Assembly (NCBI GenBank): GCA_020059605.1
Contig: JAGVBT010000133.1
Location: 1-42,116, forward strand
Reading direction: 5' to 3'
From: Deltaproteobacteria bacterium
GTDB lineage: Bacteria > Desulfobacterota > BSN033 > UBA1163
DNA: 42,116 bases
Shown here: in pieces, positions 18,324-25,245 of the stretch
Layout of the letters: the number at the start of each line of letters is the position of its first letter
Numbering within the stretch: the first letter of the stretch is position 1
Program-made: the position numbers and the translations under genes
The notes under the pieces: generated by a model
Databases searched by the model: none
The model's input: only the letters and a program-made list of their open reading frames with translations
What the model was told of the DNA's origin: nothing

Positions 18324-18585
18324 ACCAATAACCAGATAAATGTTGCATGGCGAATACGCCGCCTGCAAATCATGAAAATACTCTGGAAACGTTGGTCAAG
18401 GTTAAGGCTGCGAAGCCCGTGCCTATCGGCAGGCAGGCGTTTCGTCCCGTGGTCGGGTCTTATTGACATTCGGTAACGGTTACGTATTAAAAGATTAAAC
18501 ACGATAGACGTAGCCTTTTATAAACGTTACGGGCATCGTCGCCGTTGCCGTTAGATGAAGCCCCTATTTTGAGGGAGGGAGAGAG
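18324..18585. other. intergenic region with repeat pieces after lpxC
   Basis: No gene is visible. The stretch begins with CCAATAAACCAATAACC units like those in the dcw spacers. At 18446-18460 it carries CCCGTGGTCGGGTCT, a 15-base string found again at 33987-34001 (a CCCG/CGGG inverted repeat). TAACGGTTA-type short palindromes follow. It ends in GAGGGAGGGAGAG, the ribosome site of the HTH gene. Confidence 0.45.
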
Positions 18586-18981
18586 ATGGCACGAGAAGAA
18601 CGGCCTCCCGTGAAAGCATTTCTGGATATGCTGGCGGACATCCTGGCGGAAAAGTATTTTGAGCGCCTGGACGACCGGATGAAGAAAATCCCCGAACTCC
18701 GGAGGCTGATTACAGCCAAGGAGGCCGGCCAGTACCTCAGCCTTTCCACCGATACGATCTACCGGATGGCCTCCATAAAAAAACTCCCCTACCTCAAGAT
18801 AGGAGACAGGGTTCTCTTCGATATCAAGGCTCTCGACCACTGGATCGAGAAACATCTGATTAAGGAAAAAGAGTGGAAGAGGGAGGAACTGAAGGCGGAG
18901 ATGGATTCAGGAAAAACGAACGCCAGAACATCCAAGGAGTCCGATCTTCTGAACCTCCTGAAGAAAAAAGGGAAAGATTAG
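18586..18981 (+). CDS. excisionase-type (MerR-like, HTH_17) DNA-binding protein
   Basis: The 131-residue protein has an excisionase/HTH_17 core at about residues 45-88: LITAKEAGQYLSLSTDTIYRMASIKKLPYLKIGDRVLFDIKALDHWIE. The first part is the helix-turn-helix and KIGDRVLF the wing. The flanking N- and C-terminal stretches are charged, probably helical. Such proteins can be recombination directionality factors or small transcription regulators. No integrase, att site or phage gene is nearby, so a regulator role is more likely. A GAGGGAGGGAGAG ribosome site precedes the ATG. Confidence 0.75.
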   Translation: MAREERPPVKAFLDMLADILAEKYFERLDDRMKKIPELRRLITAKEAGQYLSLSTDTIYRMASIKKLPYLKIGDRVLFDIKALDHWIEKHLIKEKEWKREELKAEMDSGKTNARTSKESDLLNLLKKKGKD

Positions 18982-19127
18982 AAGAACCCCGATTGCTCTC
19001 CTGGCGATCGACTGTCCCTGCATGTTAGTGCACAAAAATTCCCGGATTCTCACTTTGATCTGATCGCAGGACCTTCTTCATTGAGGCGCTATCCCTAATC
19101 CTACTTCTTGCCGGGCATTTGGAAGAA

Positions 19128-19580
19128 TCAGTCGCTCTCTTTGAAGATTTTCTGCACTAACTGGATATGCCTGTCTGACATCTTGATAAATCGGACACCC
19201 ATTCCCCGGTTGATGACCTTTTCATCCGGGACATTAACATTCGACCAGGCGACTTCCGCTGTAGCTGTCACGGGTTCGTTATCGGGACCAGTCATCGTCA
19301 GGTGAAAAATCTCCCCGAGGGGCATGGGTTGCTGACAGCAGATAAAGGCTCCGCCAAGACTGATATTCTTTATTTCTGCTTCGATCGTTCCATGTGAGGT
19401 TTCCATCGATACAGGCCAATTGATGTTCGTTCTGGGGTGTTTGCGTTTTTGCTTTCCAACGTCCTGAGATAACTTCACGGATGTCGGGAAATCAAGGTCA
19501 GAGGAAATACGCACTTTCAAAAAGTAGTAGACCACAAACACCAGTATAAATCCCATGAGGAGTGCTATGATGATATACAT
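19128..19580 (-). CDS. membrane-anchored PilZ domain protein (c-di-GMP receptor candidate)
   Basis: The 150-residue product has one N-terminal membrane helix (IIIALLMGFILVFVVYYFL, residues 3-21) and a cytoplasmic PilZ domain. Both c-di-GMP contact motifs are present: R46-x3-R50 (RKHPR) and N72-x-S74-x2-G77 (NISLGG). RGMGVRFIKM is the usual closing strand. It is likely an inner-membrane c-di-GMP sensor; its target is unknown. The ATG at 19580 is preferred over an in-frame GTG at 19589. A good divergent promoter at 19683-19711 gives a leader of about 95 bases. Confidence 0.88.
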   Translation of the reverse strand: MYIIIALLMGFILVFVVYYFLKVRISSDLDFPTSVKLSQDVGKQKRKHPRTNINWPVSMETSHGTIEAEIKNISLGGAFICCQQPMPLGEIFHLTMTGPDNEPVTATAEVAWSNVNVPDEKVINRGMGVRFIKMSDRHIQLVQKIFKESD

Positions 19581-19682
19581 TGCAATCACCCGTTCGGTTG
19601 TTGAATGCGATGGGAGCTCGTTTCCTGGCGCTGTTGATATATGTCGATAAGAACTCGCTTTGTGACCCGTTAAGATGAGTTG

Positions 19683-19711
19683 AATATACCCAAAAGGGAG
19701 GAGTCTGTCAA
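19683..19711 (-). promoter_or_regulatory. sigma-70-type promoter for the PilZ gene
   Basis: Read on the - strand: TTGACA, 17 bases, TATATT (5/6 match to TATAAT). It points to the PilZ gene about 100 bases downstream. The opposite-strand promoter at 19745 is only 33 bases away, so this is a compact divergent promoter region. Confidence 0.7.
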
Positions 19712-19744
19712 GAATGGCGAAAATCTCCCCGGGAAAAATCTCCC

Positions 19745-19773
19745 TTGACAGGGAAGAGAGTTCGCTTTAAAAT
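19745..19773 (+). promoter_or_regulatory. strong sigma-70-type promoter of a short transcript
   Basis: TTGACA, 17 bases, TAAAAT (5/6 match to TATAAT). Transcription would start near 19780 and meet a terminator at 19905-19933, giving a transcript of about 150 bases. Its -35 and spacer (TTGACAGGGAAGAGAGTTC) closely match the next promoter at 19940 (TTGACAGGAAGAGACTTC). Confidence 0.7.
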
Positions 19774-19799
19774 GAATTTAAGAAAAGGAGGTGAGGTCC

Positions 19800-19862
19800 A
19801 TGAGATGGATGTTTCCCCATGCAACCCATTGTTCGACCTGTGGATCGATACGCTGGTCCTGA
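19800..19862 (+). CDS. 20-residue micro-ORF, unknown function
   Basis: The ORF encodes a 20-residue peptide starting MRWMFPHATH and ending CSTCGSIRWS, with one CxxC pair. It is supported by an unusually strong AAAAGGAGGTGAGG Shine-Dalgarno sequence at optimal distance, a consensus-like promoter 27 bases upstream of the ATG and a terminator 43 bases after the stop. It is too short to judge by coding statistics. It could be a real small protein, a leader peptide, or a translated decoy inside a small RNA. I recognise no family. Confidence 0.45.
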   Translation: MRWMFPHATHCSTCGSIRWS

Positions 19863-19904
19863 GCATGACATGAAACTGCTCATCAGAACGGATTTGTTAT
19901 CTTG

Positions 19905-19933
19905 AAGGCCGGTGGTTTTTCGCCGGCCTTTTT
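19905..19933 (+). terminator. rho-independent terminator
   Basis: A perfect 8-base stem AAGGCCGG/CCGGCCTT closes a 10-base loop and runs directly into five T residues. It ends the short transcript and separates it from the cupin promoter that begins at 19940. Confidence 0.85.
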
Positions 19934-19939
19934 ATTGCC

Positions 19940-19969
19940 TTGACAGGAAGAGACTTCAATTTATATGAT
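19940..19969 (+). promoter_or_regulatory. sigma-70-type promoter of the cupin gene
   Basis: TTGACA, 18 bases, TATGAT (5/6 match). The start point would fall about 25 bases before the cupin ATG, leaving a short leader with CCCGGAGGA as ribosome site. The -35/spacer sequence is nearly the same as that of the promoter at 19745, which hints at duplication or shared control. Confidence 0.65.
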
Positions 19970-19999
19970 GAGGTCATCTGATCCCGGAGGAATTGTTAT

Positions 20000-20344
20000 A
20001 TGGGAACCATGAAGAGTTCGGAAGTGATACCGGAAATGATTATGGAAGGTCGGACACGTTACCTCGCTCATCTCTCCAATCTCATGATGGTGGTTATCGA
20101 TTTTCAAGACGGATCGGCCTCCCGGCCCGATCCGCCCCATTCCCATCCGCATGAACAGATTTTCTATGTGGTCTCCGGCGAGATCCATGTCGCCCTGGGG
20201 AACGAGACGACCCGTCTGGGGCCGGGAGACATCTTCACCGTGCCACCCAATCGGCCCCATAGTATCCAGCTGCTGACCTCAACGGCGCGACTGGTCGATA
20301 CCTTTACCCCGGTCCGCGAAGATTTTCTAAAAAAGCACTTGTGA
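20000..20344 (+). CDS. small cupin-domain protein
   Basis: A 114-residue single-domain cupin. Motif 1 is PPHSHPHEQIFYVVSGEIHV, with the metal-ligand His/His/Glu set. Motif 2 is GPGDIFTVPPNRPHSIQ, with the last ligand His. Such one-domain cupins may bind metal and act as isomerases, dioxygenases or sensors; activity cannot be assigned. It has its own promoter and a GGAGGA ribosome site, and ends 76 bases before the DUF917 gene, which has a separate promoter. It may serve the same pathway, but that is inferred only from position. Confidence 0.85.
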   Translation: MGTMKSSEVIPEMIMEGRTRYLAHLSNLMMVVIDFQDGSASRPDPPHSHPHEQIFYVVSGEIHVALGNETTRLGPGDIFTVPPNRPHSIQLLTSTARLVDTFTPVREDFLKKHL

Positions 20345-20359
20345 TCCCCCCTTTAATTG

Positions 20360-20387
20360 TTGACAAAATTAAAACAGTTGATAGAAT
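20360..20387 (+). promoter_or_regulatory. promoter of the DUF917-Dpp-amidohydrolase cluster
   Basis: TTGACA, 16 bases, TAGAAT (5/6 match). It is placed 16 bases after the cupin stop and 33 bases before the DUF917 ATG. This is the only strong promoter I see before the long gene cluster that follows, so it is the likely operon promoter. Confidence 0.7.
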
Positions 20388-20399
20388 AAAACCATTCTA
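20382..20399. promoter_or_regulatory. inverted repeat overlapping the -10, candidate operator
   Basis: TAGAAT-AAAACC-ATTCTA is a perfect 6-base inverted repeat. It starts exactly at the -10 hexamer and covers the predicted start point, the usual place for repressor binding. No regulator gene is adjacent. Confidence 0.4.
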
Positions 20400-20420
20400 T
20401 AGCAAGAAAGGATTCCGTCG

Positions 20421-21542
20421 ATGGCGAGGATGTTAAGCAAAACAGATCTCTCCGATCTCTGCCTTGGAGCCACCGTCCTTGGAACAGGGGGCGGGGGATC
20501 TCCGGAACTCGGTCAGTTGATTTTAAGCCAGCTTTTAGAGAGGGGAAAAGAGGTCAAATTGATCTCCGTTGAAGAGGTGCCGGACGACGAGATCGTGATC
20601 CACCCCGCGATGGTGGGTTCCATCGCTCCCTCAAAAAAGAAAGGTCCGGGGCTGGAAGAATATGCCGCCAGGATTCTATCCGAAGAAGGCCCTCTCTTGA
20701 GCGGACTCAGGGTACTGGAAGAGGTGCTTCCGCAAAAGGTCTATGCGACGGTGCCGGTAGAACTGGGAGGCTATAACACTGCTGTCGCAGCCATTCTGGC
20801 TGCTCTGGCAGGTCTGCCTTTTGTTGATGGGGATACGATCGGACGTGCGAAACCGGAGTTAATGATGCAGACCTACACCGTCCTGAAGATTCCCATCACC
20901 CCGATGGTTCTGACCGATATGAGAGGGAATTCGGTTCTGGTCCGCCGCGTTGCCAGTTTCAAAGATGCGGAGAGCATTGCAAGGGGGTTGGCCGTCATCG
21001 GAGGCGGGACGACGGCTGTCCGTTGCCCGGTGAGAGGGGATGTGTTGAAAAAGGCGCTCCTTCCGGGCGGGGTTTCCAAGGCGATCGAAATTGGAAAAAG
21101 CCTCAGAGAATCAGAGTCCTACGGAAGAGACCCGGTTTCCTCGGTGATTCAAGCATCCCAAGGCGAGGAATTGTTCCGGGGGGAGGTAAGCCGTTTTGAA
21201 TGGGAAGATCGGGATGGTTTCTTATGGGGAACCACGACGATTCGAGGTGAAGAACGTGATGCAGGCCATGAGCTCAAAATCTGGGTCAAGAACGAAAATC
21301 TTCTCTCCTGGCTTGATGCAAAACCCTATGTGGTGACGCCTGATCTCCTTTGCATCCTGGACGCCCAGACAGGAAGACCCCTTACCAACTCGAACCTGAA
21401 AGAGGGGATGAAGGTCGTGGTCTTCGGCATCCCCTCCCACCCTTTCTGGCGTTCGGGAGAGGCGAATGAACTGGTTTCTCCCAAACATTTTGACTTTGAT
21501 ATTCCTTATACCCCTATGGAGCAGGTGATTCGTTCTTTTTAA
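20421..21542 (+). CDS. DUF917 family protein (S-methyl-thiohydantoin desulfurase-domain family)
   Basis: The 373-residue length and the N-terminal LGATVLGTGGGGSPELG (glycine loop at 21-27), followed by VHPAMVGSIAPSKKKG-like sequence and PVELGGYNTAVA, are the hallmarks of DUF917 (PF06032). That family is now linked by database naming to S-methyl thiohydantoin desulfurase; related proteins occur beside hydantoinase genes. The C-terminal half contains KIWVKNENLLSWLDAKPYVVTPDLLCILD, also typical. It is the first gene of the cluster, with AAAGGA as ribosome site. The neighbours suggest it processes a cyclic amide or amino-acid derivative, but the reaction here is not known. Confidence 0.88.
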   Translation: MARMLSKTDLSDLCLGATVLGTGGGGSPELGQLILSQLLERGKEVKLISVEEVPDDEIVIHPAMVGSIAPSKKKGPGLEEYAARILSEEGPLLSGLRVLEEVLPQKVYATVPVELGGYNTAVAAILAALAGLPFVDGDTIGRAKPELMMQTYTVLKIPITPMVLTDMRGNSVLVRRVASFKDAESIARGLAVIGGGTTAVRCPVRGDVLKKALLPGGVSKAIEIGKSLRESESYGRDPVSSVIQASQGEELFRGEVSRFEWEDRDGFLWGTTTIRGEERDAGHELKIWVKNENLLSWLDAKPYVVTPDLLCILDAQTGRPLTNSNLKEGMKVVVFGIPSHPFWRSGEANELVSPKHFDFDIPYTPMEQVIRSF

Positions 21543-21584
21543 TAAGATGTTCAAAGAAGGGGAAGACAGAAGGAGGACGTGAGC

Positions 21585-22523
21585 ATGGCATTGAAACAGG
21601 TAATGGAGGTCTACGAGCTCCTTGACAGCCCGAAGGCGAACGGAGAAAGGGTCGCTTCAGTTTTACGAAAGAGAGGGATCCGGGAGATTGAAGTCATCAC
21701 GATTGAAGGGGAAAAAGGGAGGACGGATTCTATCAAGTTGTGGATTGAGGGATCCAAGGGAAAAAGATCCGGAGGGGATGCCCCCACCCTTGGGGTTATC
21801 GGACGGCTGGGTGGGGTTGGCGCCCGCCCCCATGTGATCGGGCTCGTCTCAGATGCGGATGGAGGCATGGCAGCCCTTTCCATTGCACTCAAGCTTGCGG
21901 ATATGAAGGAACAGGGAGACCAGTTGCCGGGAGATGTGATTGTGGCCACTCATGTCTGTCCTTCTTCTCCGGTTATTCCTCATGAGCCCGTCCCTTTTAT
22001 GGGAGCTCCGGTGGACATGAAGAGTCTCAATGAGCATGAGGTGGATTTGCAGATGGAAGCCATCCTCTCAATCGACACGACGAAAGGCAATCGGATCATC
22101 AACCAGAGAGGCTTCGCCATCTCTCCCACGGTCAAGGAAGGATATATTCTAAGGGTGAGCGAAGATCTTCTGAGGATCATGGAACATACTACCGGGAGAA
22201 GACCCTCGGTCTTTGCCATCACCACTCAGGATATCACCCCCTACGGGAATGGGGTTTTCCATATCAACAGCATCCTTCAACCCTCTGTGGCGACCCGGTC
22301 TCCGGTCGTCGGGGTTGCCCCCACGACGGAGTCGGTTGTCCCGGGCTGTGCGACAGGGGCGAGCCATATGGTCGATATTGAGGAGGTTGTCAGATTTTCC
22401 ATCGAAGTCGCCAAACAATTCGGTTCAGGGCAATGCCATTTCTATGATGCGGAGGAATTTAAAAGGATGGTGGCCCTGTACGGTCCCATGAACCATCTGC
22501 AAACTCTCGGAGCGAAGCCATGA
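21585..22523 (+). CDS. DUF1177 family protein
   Basis: The 312-residue protein matches what I know of DUF1177: a VMEVYELLDSPKANGERV start, GVIGRLGGVGARPHVIGLVSDADG, and PGDVIVATHVCPSSPVIPHEPVPFMGAPVDM, then SIDTTKGNRIINQRGFAISPTVKEGYILRVS. Biochemical function is unknown to me. The presence of conserved His, Asp and Cys residues is compatible with a hydrolase. The ATG at 21585 is chosen because AGGAGG is eight bases upstream; the longer GTG start at 21579 would be too close to it. Its stop overlaps the AroM-like gene in ATGA. Confidence 0.82.
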   Translation: MALKQVMEVYELLDSPKANGERVASVLRKRGIREIEVITIEGEKGRTDSIKLWIEGSKGKRSGGDAPTLGVIGRLGGVGARPHVIGLVSDADGGMAALSIALKLADMKEQGDQLPGDVIVATHVCPSSPVIPHEPVPFMGAPVDMKSLNEHEVDLQMEAILSIDTTKGNRIINQRGFAISPTVKEGYILRVSEDLLRIMEHTTGRRPSVFAITTQDITPYGNGVFHINSILQPSVATRSPVVGVAPTTESVVPGCATGASHMVDIEEVVRFSIEVAKQFGSGQCHFYDAEEFKRMVALYGPMNHLQTLGAKP

Positions 22524-23197
22524 GCCTAAAAAAGATCGGAATGATCACCATCGGTCAATCCCCCCGTACGGATATCCTTCCTGAGATGAAAGAAATTTTA
22601 GGGGAAGATGTTGAGATCATGGAGGCCGGCGCTTTGGATGGTTTAACGTTCGAAGAAGTCAAAGCATTTTATCCCAGGCGAGGAGATTATATCCTCTGTA
22701 CCCGGATGTCCGATGGGACAGAGGTCGTGGTTGCCAAAAGGTTTATCCTTCCGAGGGTACAGAGATGCATCGATCTTCTCTCCCGGAGGGGTTCGGAAAT
22801 GATCGTTTTTATCTGTACCGGGAGGTTTCCGCCGTTTTCTTCGAAAAGGCTCTTCATTGAATCGCAGAAGATCCTGGATCATTTGATCTTAGCCCTCCAC
22901 GGAGAAAAAGAGAGAATCGGGCTGCTCGTCCCTCTTTCTTCACAGATCGGACAGGCGAGAAAGAAGTATGACCGCTTCAAAGGGAGGATGATTATCAAAG
23001 CGGCTTCTCCCTATGCTCCGGGGGATGAGATTTCAACTACTGCAAAAGCCTTCAAGAAGGCAAATCCTCATGTCATTGTGATGCACTGCATGGGGTATAC
23101 TCAAACCATGAAGGAGAGAGTGATGGAGGTCACAGGAAGACCCACGGTGCTTGCCCGAACACTGGTGGCAAGAGTGGTTAAGGAACTCATAAGCTGA
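22520..23197 (+). CDS. AroM family protein
   Basis: The 225-residue product begins KKIGMITIGQSPRTDILPEM, the signature of the AroM family (PF07302), which is related in fold to Asp/Glu racemases. EAGALDGLT, VFICTGRFPPF and VIVMHCMGYTQTMKERV supply two cysteines (in CTG and HCMGY) at positions reminiscent of a racemase cysteine pair; that analogy is inference. The E. coli aroM function is itself undefined despite the name. It is translationally coupled to the DUF1177 gene and followed by the ABC importer, so a role in processing the imported compound is likely. Confidence 0.85.
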   Translation: MSLKKIGMITIGQSPRTDILPEMKEILGEDVEIMEAGALDGLTFEEVKAFYPRRGDYILCTRMSDGTEVVVAKRFILPRVQRCIDLLSRRGSEMIVFICTGRFPPFSSKRLFIESQKILDHLILALHGEKERIGLLVPLSSQIGQARKKYDRFKGRMIIKAASPYAPGDEISTTAKAFKKANPHVIVMHCMGYTQTMKERVMEVTGRPTVLARTLVARVVKELIS

Positions 23198-23280
23198 AAG
23201 AAGGGGGGTGGTTTGAGAACCGGGTTTGGCAGGGGTTGCTTCATGGAAAGGCCAACATTCGCCGAAAGGAGGGTTTCGAG

Positions 23281-24861
23281 ATGTGTAAAAAGATAGGCTT
23301 TTTGATCTTGATGCTCGTGATGATTTCCGTCTTTATGGGATCCTGGTGCGAGGGGTATGAGAAACGGGATGGGAAAAAGATTTTTATCTATGGGGAACGA
23401 CAACCAGCCGCCAACATTGATCCGAGCCAGTATTATGATTGGTCCACGCGAATGCTTCAACAGGCCCTTTACGATGCCCTGTTGAAGTATGTGGGCAATC
23501 CGCCCAAGCTTATCCCCTGGCTGGCCAGGTCATGGAAAAAGTCACCGGATGGGAAGAAGTGGACCTTTGAACTGGTCCGCAATGCCAAATTTCATAACGG
23601 CGATCCTGTCACCGCCCATGCCGTCAAATGGTCTTTTGAGAGGACCCTCTCCATTAAAAAGGGGCCGGCCTGGATGCTCATGGATTTTCTGGAAAAGGAT
23701 GGGATCCGGGTCCTTGATGATTATACCATCGAATTCAATTTGAAGAGTCCTTATGCGGCCTTTGAGATGGCGCTCCCCTGGTGGTATATCATGAATCCGA
23801 AGGTGGTCATGGCCAATGCCAAGGGAGACGATTATGGGCAGGAATGGATGAAGAGCAATGCTGCGGGGTCGGGCCCCTTCCGGCAGAAACGATGGGAACA
23901 CGGGGTACTCTATGAGCTGGAGGCGGTGGAGGATTACTGGAGAGGATGGGAAAGCCCAAAACATATCAATGGATTTATTTACAAGATCATCCGCGAATCG
24001 AGTTCCCTCCGGATGGCTCTCGAAAAAGGAGAACTCGATGGTGTGGCCGGTCTGAACTCGGATGATTTCGACGCCGTGGCCAGACATCCGCAAATCTATG
24101 TTACCAATGACCCGGGCTGGACAACCTTCGGTCTTAAAATGAATACCCAGAAAGGGTATACCAAAGACATCAACATCCGGAAAGCCATCTGCTACGCTTT
24201 TGACTACCCTTCGATGATCAAAATCTACAATGGGAATGCGATCCTTGAGGATAGCCCCTTTCCCAAAGGGATGAAAGGCTACATTCCCGTGCCCAATGTT
24301 TATCGTCAGGACATGAAGAAAGCCAAAGAGCATCTGGCCAAGGCGGGACATCCCAATGGGGGATTCGAGTTAGAGTATGTCTATGTGCAGGGCCTGGAAG
24401 AAGAGAGGCTCATTGGTCTGGTCCTTCTGGATAATTTGGCCCAGCTGGGAATCAAGTTGAAGATAGTTCCCCTGGTATGGCCCAACATGGTGGCCAGGGG
24501 ATCCAAAGTGGAGACCTCTCCGGATTTGATGGCCGTCTTTACCACCCCGATCATGGATGACCCGGATGTGGTGGCGATCCAATATCACAAGGTCTCCTGG
24601 GGGAAATATTATGGCTCCCATTTTTATCAGAACGAGAAGGTTTGGGACATGATCGAAAAGGCCCGCTTCACGGTGGATTGGCCGACCAGGCAAAAGCTCT
24701 ACGAACAGATTCAGATCCAGATCATGGAGGATGCTCCCGAACTCTTCGGGATGCTTTTTAACCGGAGGTGGGCTTTTCGAAAACATGTGAAGGGCTTCGT
24801 CTTCTCGCCCATGCGTTTCACGGGAGAAATCGACATCTACCCTCTCTTGATTGAAGATTAA
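23281..24861 (+). CDS. ABC transporter substrate-binding protein, peptide/nickel (SBP_bac_5) family
   Basis: The 526-residue periplasmic binding protein delivers a peptide-like solute to the two permeases downstream. It has an N-terminal signal peptide (hydrophobic residues about 5-20). The family signature WTFELVRNAKFHNGDPVTAHAVKWSFERTL appears in the first third, and IRKAICYAFDYPSMI in the middle. The ATG at 23281 is preceded by AAAGGAGG; an in-frame start at 23236 has no site. A cysteine follows the signal (GSWC), but the lipobox is poor, so a free periplasmic protein is more likely. The substrate cannot be read from sequence; neighbours hint at peptides or N-acyl amino acids. Confidence 0.93.
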   Translation: MCKKIGFLILMLVMISVFMGSWCEGYEKRDGKKIFIYGERQPAANIDPSQYYDWSTRMLQQALYDALLKYVGNPPKLIPWLARSWKKSPDGKKWTFELVRNAKFHNGDPVTAHAVKWSFERTLSIKKGPAWMLMDFLEKDGIRVLDDYTIEFNLKSPYAAFEMALPWWYIMNPKVVMANAKGDDYGQEWMKSNAAGSGPFRQKRWEHGVLYELEAVEDYWRGWESPKHINGFIYKIIRESSSLRMALEKGELDGVAGLNSDDFDAVARHPQIYVTNDPGWTTFGLKMNTQKGYTKDINIRKAICYAFDYPSMIKIYNGNAILEDSPFPKGMKGYIPVPNVYRQDMKKAKEHLAKAGHPNGGFELEYVYVQGLEEERLIGLVLLDNLAQLGIKLKIVPLVWPNMVARGSKVETSPDLMAVFTTPIMDDPDVVAIQYHKVSWGKYYGSHFYQNEKVWDMIEKARFTVDWPTRQKLYEQIQIQIMEDAPELFGMLFNRRWAFRKHVKGFVFSPMRFTGEIDIYPLLIED

Positions 24862-25245
24862 AACCCCAATTGAGCGAGAAGAATATGACAATTTCTTGTG
24901 GCGATGTTGTTCAACAATGGTTTTATATATTCATCTGGCTGTTTCTTATCTTATCTCATCTCCTTCCCCCTTATGATGGATGCCTGCGCGGAGCCCCGCC
25001 TCCAGAAGCCTTGCGGAGGGCAGGTGCTCCGGCGAAGGCAGGGGGGAAGGGAGGGATGGGGGTGGACCTCTTGGACCTCCCCCCCCCACCTGAATCCTCC
25101 CCCACCGTGGGGGGAGGAACTATTTTTCAGCTCAATTGGAGTAAAAGAAAATCTTTAAACCCTCACCGATCAGGGAAGCGTTGTTCCTTGAAGGGGAGCG
25201 ACCCTTCCCTAAACGTTCTTTTGAAGGTCGGATGATGAGTAGGGG
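24862..25245. other. 384-base spacer inside the importer cluster
   Basis: No gene is credible here. From about 24980 to 25040 there is an imperfect hairpin built from TGCCTGCGCGGAGC and GCTCCGGCGAAGGCA. A poly-C run at 25079-25090 and a TCCTCCCCCAC/GTGGGGGGAGGA hairpin at about 25097-25120 follow. These look like dispersed GC-rich repeats. Such a hairpin between a binding-protein gene and its permeases often stabilises the upstream message, giving more binding protein than permease. Confidence 0.45.

Larger units (their letters stand above)
19780..19933 (+). ncRNA. candidate short transcript / small RNA
   Basis: The unit bounded by the promoter at 19745-19773 and the terminator at 19905-19933 predicts a stand-alone RNA of about 150 bases. 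Inside, GAGCA...TGCTC (19861-19881) can form a second hairpin. It matches no RNA class I can name. It overlaps the 20-codon ORF, so it may be an mRNA, a dual-function RNA or a leader. Confidence 0.4.

Noticed and set aside
17481..18368. A 295-codon - strand frame opposite lpxC
   Set aside because: It lies entirely antisense to the conserved LpxC domain, and its sequence shows no known motif.
19780..19933. A c-di-GMP (GEMM) riboswitch next to the PilZ gene
   Set aside because: The short transcript lacks the conserved GEMM core and tetraloop-receptor pattern, and it is on the strand opposite to the PilZ gene.
24870..25235. Two overlapping + strand frames in the 24.9-25.2 kb gap
   Set aside because: They are rich in Pro/Gly from GC repeats, have no ribosome site and no domain; the gap is better read as repeat DNA.
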